Origin: Notospermus geniculatus
Lineage: Eukaryota; Nemertea; Pilidiophora; Heteronemertea; Lineidae
Reading direction: 5' to 3'
DNA: 64,000 bases
NCBI GenBank assembly: GCA_002633025.1
Contig: NMRB01000075.1
Coordinates: 107,645 to 171,644 of the forward strand
Below, piece after piece: positions 1 through 12,488 of this stretch (position 1 is the first letter of the stretch; the number at the start of each line of letters is the position of its first letter). The translations under genes and the position numbers were made by a program. The notes beneath the pieces were generated by a model. That model was not told the origin of the DNA, did no database searches, and saw only the letters and a program-made list of their open reading frames with translations.

Positions 1-1560
1 CAGCCCTCACAATCTGATTGCTACCTTCCTAACACTGTAACTTAATTACTGGTGTCAATTGGAGGACTGTCATTGTGAACTACCATCCAATATCTTCTAC
101 TAATGATGGACTATGTGAATTCTGTCCCTGGGTTGAGGGGCATTCGATGAATGTGTTGAGGTATTCAGACAAAAGATTTAACGACAGTTGGGAACATGGG
201 GAAAAAAACTTTGTGTCCATCCATAAAATGCTTGTCAATCTGATCAGCAAACACACAAAGAAGAGAAGACCGAACACTCAACAGCATGTCCTGATGATCT
301 ATTCAAGTAAATAACAAAATATTCAAAATCCACCTGAGGAGAATGATAAAATGGTACAAAAAATATTTATTTGGATGAAAAATATATCCCACTTATCTTA
401 CACAAAATATAATGTATCAGAACCAATGGCTGGCATGAGGCCTAACATTATCTGCATATCAACAGGTATCCTTATCAAGAAAGAGTAAAGCTAAATGAAT
501 AAAATATCCAACATTTGTGCAACACATGTTTTCCCCAGGCTTTCTCAATAGCAGGTGGTGTCCATGTTATGAAATCAGTCCATCAAAAAGGTGTTGAGAA
601 CTGCTCACAAATGTTGCTCATGGTGCTGCAAAGAGTGGGAGGATGTAACCCTACATCTATCAATAAAGCTGTTGCCACGAGTCAGTTCGGAAGAATTTTT
701 GGCGAAGTCTTGTTACACTGTAGATCATATATCTGTGGATTTTGTAGCCATTTCTTGCTATAAATGTGTTTTGGCCAGTATGCTACAGTTCTTGAGAATC
801 TTTCTGATAAGACTGATGGCCTGTACTTGCTGGCAGGATGAAAGGTATCGACCCATATGCCAAGAATACACCGTCAAGTTGTTTCCTTGCAAGAGAAATG
901 TACAATTATTGGTCAGCCGGTAATTACGGCCGATAGACTGGCGTGAGAGACCAACGGAAGTAGTGCTTGTCCTTGATGAATGGTGGGAAATTGGATGGTG
1001 GGATTAAAAAGGATTGGCCAGATGAGAATGTGGCTAGGCAAGAATTTGATTTGAGCGTGACAGTCCGACACGTAGGCGGTATATTGGGTCATTGTTGTCT
1101 TGCTTGTAGTTGTTGACAATAAGACATACCTGTGAAGCTGAAAATGGCCTTTGCCTCTTGTGATAAGTCCACAGTGTGATGGAACCTCTTGAAGCTGTAG
1201 TTTAAAATTGGAATATGGTGTTGTATTTGATTTTTTCCATCAAGGCCAAAGCCATTGCATTATTGGCCCTGACAAGTATGGAAGAGGCCATCTCAAGTTA
1301 CTCAGCAACAGTAGAGACCATCTCAAGCTAATATTGGAATACCCTGCTGTTGCATTGCTCTTGACCCAATATGTTACCCGTCTTGTAGTTCCTTTCCTTG
1401 TTCATGGAGAAGTCAATACATAAGTAACTTCAAAAATTCATAAGTGAGCAACATTTACTTGGTGTCCAATGTTTTACTTGAGGAGAAAATATTCCAGACA
1501 CAGTTTTCTTTATTCCAGTCCAGAAAAAGCATTAGGAACATAAACCTTAATAACTTGTGT
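1..1560. other. non-coding stretch, no gene recognised
   Basis: Open frames here are short (under about 110 codons), overlap on both strands and match no family I know. I see no splice-bounded exon, RNA gene or repeat with clear structure. Confidence 0.5.
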
Positions 1561-1685
1561 AGTACCATCAGAAGAAGCAAGAATTCCTTTCATAGTTCTA
1601 ATAATCCACAAACGTTTCCAGTAGCGTGTTTGTGGATTTAACTATGAAAGGAATTCTACTCTTACTTTGCTCCTACTTATGGTAC
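1561..1685. repeat. 125-bp imperfect hairpin
   Basis: The left arm starts AGTACCATC and contains GAATTCCTTTCATAGTT and ATCCACAAACG. The right arm is its reverse complement with small indels, ending in GGTACT, with about 10 bases between the arms. The size suits a miniature inverted-repeat element or a local inverted duplication. No target-site duplication is obvious. Confidence 0.55.
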
Positions 1686-2814
1686 TTCAAATGTACATCC
1701 TTAACAGCTTTTCTCCTAATTCTGCGAGCATTCCATTCTCATCCATCTCAATCTAAAAGCAATTGATGAAGCTCCATTTACTTGTATTAGTGAGATTAGA
1801 GCCACACAGGAAAACAATCGATCACTTGAGAAAAAATTCTACTTACCTTCTTCCTAATACTAATTAAGGCTAAATTCAATTGAAAGGTACCTCCATGCGA
1901 TTAAGACAATTCAATTTCTTGAATGGCTCCCTAAATGATTTACCTCGAATTTAGTGGAGACTTGATTTGACAATCAAAGGGAATACTCTGAATAAAAAAG
2001 TGAGTGCCAAATAGTATTATTAGCTGTACCGGTATGTAATGTTGGACAGTTGATGTAAAGGAGGAGGAAGACACTAAAGCATTTGAGGCAGAAGCACTCC
2101 AATTCAAATAAGGATGTAACACTTTCTCTGATCAAAAGTGTTATCTTTCTCTGATCAAAAGTGTTAGATCTTTATACAAACATCCAGGTTTTTAGAGGGC
2201 CAATAAAAATTAGGCTTGTCTTGCCATACATTTCCTTTAAGGCAGCAGATTGCCCACAGTTAACAGTTGCTGCTTGAAAAAGGAATTGAACAAAAAATAT
2301 GATGTGTTTTTTACGAATTCCTACATGACACACTTAGCCAAGTGATTCCTAATAAGACAGCAAATCCATTGAGGTGTGTAATTGGTTCAACCTCTCTCTT
2401 GCTAACCCATTTTTTGCACCATTTTGGTAATTCTCCAAGTCATGTTTGTCGGAATTGGAGGAAATAAGAGCAAGAAGAAAAAAAACGTCTGACATGGAAA
2501 CTTCGCAAGCACAGAGAGATTTTCGTAAACTGAGAAATCCGAGTATTTTTTGAAAGCGTGCTTTGTTATTACTGTGGTGTGTCTTCTTTTTGTTGTGTCT
2601 GAGCCAATATTACATACTACAGTATATAAATTCATTTCAGAGGAGTTCATCATCATCATGATCATCATAAGGCTTTTGCCCCTGATCGAGGGTCTTGCCT
2701 CTGCAGTCGTGTATGTTTTCGTCATGAAGATCTTTGTGGAGAAAACTAAAGGTGAGTGTGTCACATCAAGATAATTGGTGAGTCTGCTTGTACCTTATTC
2801 AGAGTGTTCATCCT
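1686..2814. other. non-coding stretch, no gene recognised
   Basis: This stretch contains a 20-odd-base direct duplication of the segment CTCTGATCAAAAGTGTTA near 2120-2165. The region 2402-2774 is open on both strands, but neither translation resembles a known protein. Nothing else is supported. Confidence 0.45.
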
Positions 2815-3165
2815 AAGTCATATAGATAATGTCTGGCGTCAGTTAGCATCCGTATGTCAGTCATGTAGGTATTAAGTGGCATTTGTCCACAGGTCATATA
2901 GGTATTGTCTGACGTCCGTTAGCATCCGTGTGTCAGTCATATAGGTATTAAGTGGCATTTGTCCATAAGTCATATACGTATCATCTGGCGTCCGTTAGCT
3001 TCCGTGTGTCAGTCATATAGGTATTAAGTCTCTGCATCAGTTATATAGATACCGACTCGCATCCAACTGTCAGTAGTGGCATCCGTGTATTGTCATCCAT
3101 CAGTCATATGGGCATCGACTGGCATCCTTCTGTCAGTTATATAGGTATTAAGTAACATCCTGGCA
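2815..3165. repeat. degenerate tandem repeat, unit about 75 bp
   Basis: The phrases GTCATATAGGTATT, GGCGTCCGTTAGCATCCGTG and AAGTGGCATTTGTCCA recur about five times in the same order, decaying toward the right end. It is a non-coding satellite-like array. Confidence 0.7.
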
Positions 3166-3295
3166 TCATTGTGTATGTATTACAGTAGCACTGTCTGTGA
3201 CAGGAGGTGCTAGGACCTTCAAATTAGGGACACGAGAAACCAGAAAGTAATAATGTTATTTGACAACTGTTAAAATAGTTGGGTGCAACACCATA

Positions 3296-3412
3296 GTGTC
3301 GACTTCTAGAAGCTTCCTTAACTCTAAGGTTTACCTTTGGCTATTGTTTGCAGGGTAAAATACAAAAGCTTAAAGTGGACCTTAGAGTTAAGGAGGCTTC
3401 TAGAATACGGGC
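3296..3412. mobile_element. small foldback element, GGCCCGTATT family
   Basis: The right end, read in reverse, begins GGCCCGTATTCTAGAAG and continues CCTCCTTAACTCTAAGGT. The left end (TCGACTTCTAGAAG, then CTTCCTTAACTCTAAGGT) is its inverted partner. Length about 117 bp with no coding capacity. The same terminal sequence recurs inside the intron of a GPCR gene at 43752-43990 and at 40033, so this is a dispersed family of non-autonomous elements. Confidence 0.6.
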
Positions 3413-3544
3413 CTTCATCTTTTTGTGTGCGAGTTCTGTCGGGTGGCCTTCCTCTACCTGCACATTATATTTTTGTAAAATACAACTGTACTTTGTTGTA
3501 TCCTTCATTTGCCTCTGTTGTCTGTAAATGCATGAACTTTCCTC

Positions 3545-4240
3545 CTTTCTCAGTTTCAGCAGTTTCAGGCTTTGGTCTAGCCTTCAGTAGCTCATCACAA
3601 CCTTGGTCTAGCAGCCTCCCATTGCCTCCTTGGCTACCTTGTGTATGCATCTTCTTGCCTTCATTTGCAACACTTCATGGTGTCCAGCCTTATTCTGTTT
3701 CAGTAGTTCACACACAACTTTGGTCCAGCAGCCTTCCAATCCCTCAGAAGTTCAGATGGCTTGTGTATGCAACATCTTCTTGGCTTCATCTGCTCCAGCC
3801 ATCTACACGGGCAAGATTTTGATCCTGCCCAACTGTGCCTTAGCAGCTCACACACAGCCTTGGTCTAGCAGCCTTCCACAGCGTTTGAGATAGCGTGTGT
3901 ATGCGACAAGACATCTTCTTGCCATCATCTCTTTCAGCAGTAGATTTGCAACGCTTTGGTCTAGCCTTAGGCCCTACTCTGCTTCAGTGGTTCGTTCACA
4001 CACAGCCGAGGTTCAGCAGCCTTCCTAAGTTCAGATAGCTTGTGATACAACATCTTCTTGCCTGTATCTGTTTCAGCAGCTTATATTTGCAACACTTTGG
4101 TCCAGCCTTATTCTGCTTCTGTAGCTCACTCACAACCTTGGTCTAGCAGACTTCCAATCCTTCAGAAGTTCGGATAGCTTGTGTGTGCAACACACCTTCT
4201 TGCCTTCATTTTGTTGTTTCAGCAGTTTAGATTTGCTCTA
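3545..4240. repeat. degenerate tandem repeat, unit about 150 bp
   Basis: Four to five decayed copies share ordered phrases: CTTGGTCTAGCAGCCTTCC, AGTTCAGATAGCTTGTG, CAACATCTTCTTGCC, TTTCAGCAG and ATTTGCAACACTTTGGT. A 161-codon open frame crosses part of the array, but it is a by-product of the repeat and has no protein-like conservation. Confidence 0.65.
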
Positions 4241-4519
4241 CTGCAGAGATTTCAGCTAGGAGTTCATCATGAAGACTGATGTAATAAAAAGATGTTGATG
4301 GAGAAACATCCAGCTGAATGATTGCTCAACATTAAGAAAAGGGGTAAGTCTTCTTTTTATTATGTAGGCCTTATACTACATTATTCATGGTGTTGCACCC
4401 TGTAATGATAGTGCAAGTTAGTTCACAAATGAAAGAAAAATNTTTTTATTTGACCTACTTTTCAAGGTCAAAGTTGGACAAAAGTGACGAACCTGCCACA
4501 GTTTGTCATTATTTCACCG

Positions 4520-4960
4520 AGCGACTTCATATCTTGCATAAACATGCATTGGAGGGGTACCTTAAAAAATACCAAGTTTCGGCCCGATTGGACATCCAGT
4601 ATGGCCGCCAGGTGGCATAACCTGAAAATCAAGTAAGTGCTATTACTCGGGAACGGCTTGACGCAGAGTGCTCAAATTTGATATTTACCTCCATCTAGAT
4701 AACCTTTACTTGCATGTCAAATTTCGGCCTGATTTGACTTCAAACATGGCCACCAGGTGGCGTAACCCAAAAATCATCAAAGTGCTGTAACTCAGGAACG
4801 ACTTGACCCAAAGTACGCCAATGTGCTATGTGGCCACCTGCAGATGACCTTTATGTGCATGTGAAGTTCCAGCCCGATCGGACATCCAATATGGCCGCCA
4901 GGTGGCATACCCAAAAATCATCAAAGTCCTACCTGGGAATGACTTGACCCAGATTCCTCA
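4520..4960. repeat. degenerate tandem repeat, unit about 150-165 bp
   Basis: About three units contain, in order, CGGCCCGATTGGACATCCA, ATGGCCGCCAGGTGGC, a stretch with AAAATCA, and GGAACGACTTGACCCA. This looks like the non-coding repeats common in marine-invertebrate genomes. A single ambiguous base lies just before it at 4442. Confidence 0.6.
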
Positions 4961-5367
4961 TAACTGATATGTACCTCCCTCTGTCATTAGACTATTATGT
5001 CCAACCCAGTGAGCACATGGTCCATGGACCATTTCATTGAAAAAAGTCAGGGAGATATTGTTTTACCCTCTGCCGTCAGTCCGGCTGTCCATCTGGTTGT
5101 CCATCCATCCGAAAGTGATATCTCCTCCTAGACCGTTCAACGGAGGAGCTTGAAACTTGGGATAAAAATGATATATTAGGTACTCATCCACTATTGTGCA
5201 CAACACTCTTGGAATTACAATCCAACTCCCTGTCTTTCCACCAGGGGCGATATGTGAAAAACACATTTATGGTCATTACTCCTAAAGTAATTGTGATAAA
5301 GTGACGAAATTTTGTGTGAAGGTTTATCTGTGAGAGCTTCATAATATATCGTACAGGTTTGACCTTG

Positions 5368-5525
5368 NNNNNNNNNNNNNNNNNNNNNNNNNNNNNNNNN
5401 NNNNNNNNNNNNNNNNNNNNNNNNNNNNNNNNNNNNNNNNNNNNNNNNNNNNNNNNNNNNNNNNNNNNNNNNNNNNNNNNNNNNNNNNNNNNNNNNNNNN
5501 NNNNNNNNNNNNNNNNNNNNNNNNN
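5368..5525. other. assembly gap (158 N)
   Basis: An unbroken run of N. Open frames drawn across it are meaningless. Other single-N positions in the window are 4442, 9286, 40084, 57865 and 60300. Confidence 0.99.
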
Positions 5526-7205
5526 AATTGTGGATAGTCATAAATTTCAGTTGACATAGCGCCCACATTCAATATACAGTAATGAGTAAATCAATATTTT
5601 TCTTGTGCTCTTTAGGGAGAGAGAGATGATTTGCCTCAAAGCAAACCCTTGTAACCTTGTGGAAATGTTGTTAACAGTGAACAACCCCTGAAGAAAAAGG
5701 CACCAGCATCACCAATTCAGAGCTGAGCTGCTGTAGACAATTGAATTCAGCAGTTCTCCAATCCTCCCTATTGCTGTTGTCATTATCATTGCAAGAGGTG
5801 TTTTCCTCTCTGGTAATTTGGGGTGAAGGTGAGAGACTGGCAAACATCCCCTGGAAATTGAATTGAATGGCAACAACAAACAGAGACAAATTGCCTTCAA
5901 CACCAGGGAGAGAATAGCTTACATAGCAATTATACACTTAGGAAGCTTCCATATATATGTGATTCAGAAGGCGCTGAGTTGTTTTCTTAGGTTTTTACAT
6001 GCAGATAATTGGTGGAGTTGTTTGATATTAAAAAAGTGAGCATGAATATGTGAAAGCTTTACAAGTTTCACCTTTAAAATCTGAAAAAGAATTTTCCTAA
6101 TTTTCATTGAGTTCTTGGCGAATAAGGAGGTAATCAAAAGAAAGAAGAATTTACCCTACGCCAATTATCTGCAAGTGATTGACTTTCTCAGTTCCCAGCT
6201 CACAACTTATCAATCACTCCAGCATGAATGAACTTGACATATATTCTTCAGGGTGTATTTCTAATTTGACCAACACCTCCTCCACGGATGCGCTACACCG
6301 CATAAGCCAAAACCTATAATTGGATCGGAGAACATTTGAATTCGCTAACTGTCATAGGCAGACGTGCTCTATTGGTTTATATTGCATATTGATAACATGG
6401 CATGTTCACTGCCCCTGTCAGTGGGCACCGGTGACAGCAGCTAGATATACAGGGTGGCCACAAATAAATGCACAAGATTAGCCTTGACATATTCTATCCG
6501 TGCTGACTAAACACTGCTGTGACGAAATCTTATCTTTGAATAGGAAACACTACAGAAGATATCACACAAAAGGTAAAAATGGCAAAAACATTCTTAGAAC
6601 ATTCCGTATCTATTGTACTACTTACCATATTTTCTGACTGATAAAAAGCAAAAAGATTACGCCATGCTCATGCATACAGGAATACACTTGATAATGTCAG
6701 CATATTATTTCTGGAATCCATTAGGATGCTTTACAATAACTCGTATTTCTTGACGGTTACATGAGATTGGTCGTGTGCAATATTTATCTTTATGAATATT
6801 TATCTGTTCATATCTGTAAATATTGCAGTTCTCATGAAATTTGCATGAAGTTTTTTTAGAGGAAAATTTTATGTTGAGTGGAAAAATTATTATAGGAACA
6901 CAATAACTAACTGGTGAAAGATTAATGGCTTTGATTCAGTTAAAGGCAACTTTGCTAAAGAATTTCATTGTTGGTTGGTTACTGGACCATCTACATTATA
7001 ATAGATAAATACAGTCGCAAGGTACACCTTGAGATATAAATAACAAGGAGGAACCAAGCACTGCCAACCACCTGTTTCTGTGATAATCTCTCCCTTCCTT
7101 TGTTAAACTGTAACACATGAGACCTTGAGTATATTGTTTCACTTTTTATTATCCCCCGGAGCCCTCGGAGGGGGACTTGAAAATACCGGCCGTCCGTGCG
7201 CCTAT
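5526..7205. other. non-coding stretch, no gene recognised
   Basis: AT-rich sequence without a credible exon. A short palindrome of C and G runs near 7152-7177 leads into the tandem array that follows. Confidence 0.45.
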
Positions 7206-7253
7206 GCCGCTCGCCGCTCGCCGCTCGCCGCTCGCCGCTCGCCGCTCGCCGCT
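7206..7253. repeat. 7-bp microsatellite (GCCGCTC)n
   Basis: About seven perfect copies of GCCGCTC lie immediately upstream of the roughly 300-bp tandem array. Confidence 0.9.
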
Positions 7254-7259
7254 ACTAGT

Positions 7260-8075
7260 CCCTTCCGCTCTATAACTTAAGAACGACTGAAGATTTTGGA
7301 TTCATATTTGGTGGAGGGATGTATCACGGGCCAAAGGTGTGTCGCGTGAAAGAATCGGCCAAATCTGATTCTCCACTTTGCCACCAGGGGGCCGAAAGCC
7401 AAAACACAAAAACTGGGATTACGCCTTTAATACTGAATGGAATTTCACGAAATTTTTATGGTAGGCTCATCTAGCAAGGGTACATAACATACCATACGGG
7501 TTTTCAATTTAATTCATTTTTCAGCCCTCTAGGGGGCGCTTTGTAAAAACCACATAAGTTCCCTTCCGCTCTGTAACTTCGGAACGACTGAAAATTTTGG
7601 GTTGATATTTGATGGGGGGGGGATGTACCATGGGCCAACGGTGTGTCGCGTCATAGAATCGGCCAAATCCGATTCTCCACTTTGCCACCAGGGGGCCAAA
7701 AGCTAAAACACAAAAACTGCGATTACGCCTTTAATACTGAACGGAATTTCACAAAATTTTTATGGTAGGCTCATCTAGCAAGGGTACATAATATACTCTG
7801 CGGGTTTTCAATTACATTCATTTTTCAGCCCTGTAGGGGGCGCTTGTAAAAACCACATAAGTTCCCTTCCGCTCTGTAACTTTGGAACGACTGAAAATTT
7901 TGGGTTGATATTTGGTGGAGGGATGTGTCATGGGCCAACGGTGTGTCGCGTCATAGAATCGACCAAATCTGATTTTCCACTTTGCCACCAGGGGGCCAAA
8001 AAGCCGAATCACATAAACTGTGATTGTGCCATTAATACTGAATGGAATCTTCAAAATACATGCCCGTCGGACTTG
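7260..8075. repeat. tandem array, unit about 302 bp, 2.7 copies
   Basis: Units start with CCCTTCCGCTCT at about 7260, 7561 and 7864, a period of 301-303 bp. Each carries AACGACTGAAAATTTTGG, TGTGTCGCGT, TTTGCCACCAGGGGGCC and GCCCTCTAGGGGGCGCT. The third copy is incomplete and diverges after about 8050. Both strands hold open frames across it, but these follow the repeat and are not protein-like. Confidence 0.85.
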
Positions 8076-11000
8076 CACCCGGGGCGACGGGGGACGTTCA
8101 ATGCTGTGCTTGTAACTTCTACATTTGTTGGAGGAAAACTGAAAAATTACATGTAAATCATATAAAGGAACGATGTGCATTCAAAGTTCACCATGATATC
8201 GTGTCTTTTTCATTTTGTTGGTCAACTTCCCTCAATCTCCTGAAGAAAACTTTATTGCCATTCTTTATTTATGATTGCACAGAATGTGTAACAAGTACTT
8301 TTGAGCAGATGTGCATACTTGGCGTTACCATCTGTGATGGACAAAAATTACTCCAAGGCATTTCTGTGCAGAGTATGCAGAGTAGAAGCCTGCAACATTC
8401 GTTTCCTGTGAAAATGATGAGCATAAGAACTTGTGCTGTACATTTTCTTGAATTGATTCCTTGATGTAAGTTGTCCCAGAAGTGTTTTATCTGAAGCTAC
8501 CGAATAACTTCAAAATGTGATGGCTGATTCTCATCCTGGTCATGCGCTAAGGATCACATTAGATATCGATCTTTCAAAGTAACTTTTCATGTAAAGCAGC
8601 CTTGGGAACCGTCCCTCGTTGTTGATGGACTATTAATACAAATACAATCTGTTCAGCTGTTGTTCTAGACAATTATTCAGCAAATGATGTACTGTCTTGT
8701 TGTCTCATAATAAGGTATAATAAAGTAAATCCTCATCAGTATTATGTTGGCTGATAAACATCTGGCATACATTCACGTCTTTTATACTGTTTTAATAATA
8801 ACAGCAGACCGAGGATTTGGGAGACAAGAGGAAATGCATATCTCGGGCAATTAAAAAAACAGAGTCCAAAATTTCTAAATTTGTTCAAGAGCTTCTCCTA
8901 CACTTTGGGGAGTGTTGATGCTTTGCCCCAGTGTTCCCGTAAGATGCATGGTTGTCATCTTTGATTGATAATTTTCCGTATGTGTCAGTAGAAACACCAC
9001 CATGAAAATCTCAAATGTCTAAATATACCCTGAAAGCGATGCACAACATCCTATTTGGACAGGAACATTGGGAAAAAAACTTCAACTGCTTTTCTAGAGT
9101 AATTGGAAATCCATGTATTTTCTATTGATGTTTTTTCTTAAAAGACAATGGTTGTATTGGAAAAAGGTTGCTGCTATATTCCATAGGCTGTTCTACAGTC
9201 AAATCTGTATGCAAAACATGTCGCACATTACACACCTATCAAAAAATGACTGTGAGTTTATTGCATGATTATTCAGAACAACAACNTGGGGGGGGGGGGG
9301 CAGACGGTATTCAATGTGTTCTCTAAAGAGAGATCGGAAAATAACAGGAAGTCACTATGAGAGATGAATGCTGATGACACTGTCCCAATGATTTCATGTC
9401 AGCCTGCAGCACATTTATTGAAGAATGCAACTGGGTGACCGTTGATATTTTGCACTGCATTTTATTGGGTTGCAGTAGTAGATCAAATGGTTTTTATGTG
9501 TGTAAGAGGATATTCGGTTGGGTGAATTTCGATGCTTTGGCGGGAATCTAAAAAAAGATGTCCAATGCTGTTATAGGAGGTGCCAGTTTGACATATGTAC
9601 AAGTTTGACAACTCTTCCAATATCTTTGAAGGATATTCGACCATTTGCTGTACTGCTGTATGTATGTGATCCATGGAAACCTCTGTGTGTTGCCTTGCTC
9701 ATGACAAGACCTTTGATCCTGCATCAGTTCTAAATAACTATTGACTGGGCACCTAACATAAGGTGGCCTCAGTACCACAAAGAAAGCCAGGCTATTTATG
9801 CTGCTATCTGAAAAGTCTCTCCTTTCTTGGATCCAATGAGTAAAGTGTGAAGAGAGTTTCCTAAAGGATCCGAGAGGATGTCAACAACCTTTCTGCAAAA
9901 GCTTTCTAAAAGTCTTGCTGGCATTGCAAGAAATGTTTCATGGAAGACCTCATCTTTTTTCATCAGAGCTAGCTCTGTCACTTCGTCCTTTTCACCATGA
10001 ATTCTTAGTCATAGGGGAGGTTTACCTCAAGAGAATGCAAATGTACCCCGTCTGGATATATTCTTATCTCATCTGACCTTTAAAGCTTTGTAATTTTGTT
10101 CATGAAATCTTATTTTTACCAATGTGATTAATGAATATTCCCCAGACTGATGAAAAAAGGTGGACCAAAAGGATAAGGATTAGTCACTATTTTTTTCTCA
10201 GAAATGTGGCAAATGCTAGAAAACATTTTCTTTAGAGCATTAATAAACTAAAAATGAAATAAACAAATATTGAAATAAAAATGATTTGGTCCAACCAGTA
10301 GGAAAGAAGCCTAACATAACCTAAGGCACTATCGTTCTTTCCAATGAAAGAAAATGATGATACGGTTGTACAAAAAATTGCCCATTTCTTTTCCATTGTA
10401 CAAGTCTTTTTACTTTGATTGGTAATAAAATCAGGCTGCTAAGCCATTGGAAGGCAAAGCACCTTCAGAGCAGGTCAGAAGAAGTCTGGATTCAATTACT
10501 TAGAAGTGCTATTAATTTAACTTCTCTCTAGTATTTACAATATCTTTAAGTAAGATCCATTTCAAGTATCTTCTTTAGCAAATGCTCCTTCCTATCTGTA
10601 CTTCAATCAAGCTAATGTAAATTTGCTTCAGACAAATCAATTTAGTTCTCGTAATGGGACATTAAGTATGTTTGATTTGATTGGAGCAATCAGATTCTTT
10701 TGAGGGTTAGGATTCCTGGTAAATTTGAAAGCGAGTATCAGTGATTGAAGACAGACACCAGACATTAGTTAAGGGTTTACGTAAACAACAAAATACTAGT
10801 TAAGAAGTTATATAAAAGTATAAAATAATTTGGTGGTTACATAAACAATGCAATAGACTGTAGGGGTGAAGTTCACAGTTTAGAATATTTGAAAAAATAC
10901 TTCGACAAAAAGATAGTTTAATTAAGTCTTCTGATAAAAAGACCAACAGTGCTTCACATATTGACAAATGTTTAAAGATCGAATTATGCAAACTTTCAAC

Positions 11001-12209
11001 CTCTGCGTGCCAAGCGACTGCAATTGTTTCTGATCTGCAAATTTGACAACCCATGAAACCGATATAAAAAATTACCTACCTGAAATATATATGATCCTTA
11101 TCTTCGTAAATGCTTTTGAAAAAGATATGTTCATGGACAAATCATTATGCCAGAGAAATTTCTGCTGACACTTGCAGCGAAGTAAAAAGCAGTTATAGAG
11201 TAACACAGATTAGATCCTGGGGTATGTTTCATAGATGAAAAGTTCCACTTTCTCCATTAAAAATCTCTTAATGTTATTTCATAGTGTCATTAAATCCATA
11301 GATACGTCCCAGAAACAAAACACCTGCAATATTGCTTAATCAGAAAATTTTGATGTAGCATCTCATTCACTTATTGTGAATCAATGATCTAGCGAGATCC
11401 TGAGTTGTGAATGATACAGAGCATCACTCATTCTATGATGGGGGTGCTGGGTTGTGAGGTAATGTGAGGGCTAGCGGAGTTGTTTGTTTCTGGGTCTGCC
11501 CATAGTGGTTGTTTCCTTTGGAATTAATGATGAAATATCTCATTTAATTTAATTAATATGTGTTCTGATTTAATTGGTATTTTACAATTGAATCTGATGT
11601 GAGGTATATTGATTGTCTATTGATACCAAAGCTTTAAAAAAGATCAGATCTCTGGTACAAGAAATTAATGACATATCAATGCATACCTGATATTTGCTAC
11701 CTCCACTCCATTGGTATAGTCATGGACTTAATGCTTATGGAACGTTGAGTAGCATGAATTTCCGCAGTTATTGCAGCCTTGACATAGCCACAATGGGGAT
11801 AGGAGAGGAAGTCCTGTGCGTCAAGGAAGATTATGTCAGTGTTTTGCACAAAAACAATTACAAGGCCATCTGCACGTTAGCGCTAACATTCTGTCCTGTT
11901 GTAATGAAGAAAATCATTTTCTGTAACCCAGAAATTGATTAAATCATTTTCACCGTCAGTGGTTTCTCAAGTCGATACATTGATCATGATCATCTGCTTT
12001 TGTCAGATATTTCCCACTGTGTGCACAATTTATCTGCATTTTCCTCCAATTTCCTCCAATTTAAACTTGTCAAAATCTCTGCAGCTGATGAGTTATTCAG
12101 TTTTGAGTTCATTAGTTTCTGTCAGTAAAGAGAGACACATTTTTGTGATGAATTGAAAGATGATTGTTCTTCCAGGGTTGTAAACAAGTTTTTGATTTTA
12201 GGATGGCTA
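8076..12209. other. 4-kb stretch without a recognisable gene
   Basis: The longest frames are about 140 codons or less and resemble nothing I know. A poly-G run following a single N at 9286 marks a low-quality base. I cannot exclude isolated short exons or a non-coding RNA. Confidence 0.45.
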
Positions 12210-12213
12210 TTAA

Positions 12214-12484
12214 AGCCCCACTGTATTGAATCTGAAAAACGCAAATCATCGCCGCGATTCTTGACGTCAGTGCACGACGTCACGACGTGTAAAATGTACT
12301 GCGCTCCATCTGAATACATTAGAGCCCTCCCTGCAGATTTTTTCATTGTTTGCTGAAAACTAGGCCTTGATTCTCGGAAATACGCATCAGGCAGGCATTT
12401 TGGGGACCTTCACGATACTATGAGACCTCGACCAGCATTCTCCCAACACTTTGAAAATCCAGTAAAATTCAATACTGTGGGGCT
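12214..12484. mobile_element. TTAA-flanked miniature inverted-repeat element
   Basis: The termini are AGCCCCACTGTATTGAAT on the left and the inverted ATTCAATACTGTGGGGCT on the right (one mismatch). TTAA lies directly outside both ends, at 12210-12213 and 12485-12488. A TTAA target duplication is typical of piggyBac and Kolobok elements. The interior is 271 bp and non-coding, and it includes a perfect TGACGTCA site at 12262-12269. Confidence 0.75.
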
Positions 12485-12488
12485 TTAA

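Noticed and set aside
3337-3822. 161-codon plus-strand frame
   Set aside because: It overlaps a degenerate tandem array and a hairpin element. Composition and lack of any domain suggest chance.
5215-5572. Frames running through the N block
   Set aside because: Most of their length is undetermined sequence.
5998-6174. 13-bp inverted match TGCAGATAATTGG / CCAATTATCTGCA
   Set aside because: The arms are short and far apart with no target duplication. Could be chance.
8042-8464. 140-codon plus-strand frame
   Set aside because: It starts inside the 302-bp tandem array and has no recognisable domain, splice context or homologue known to me.
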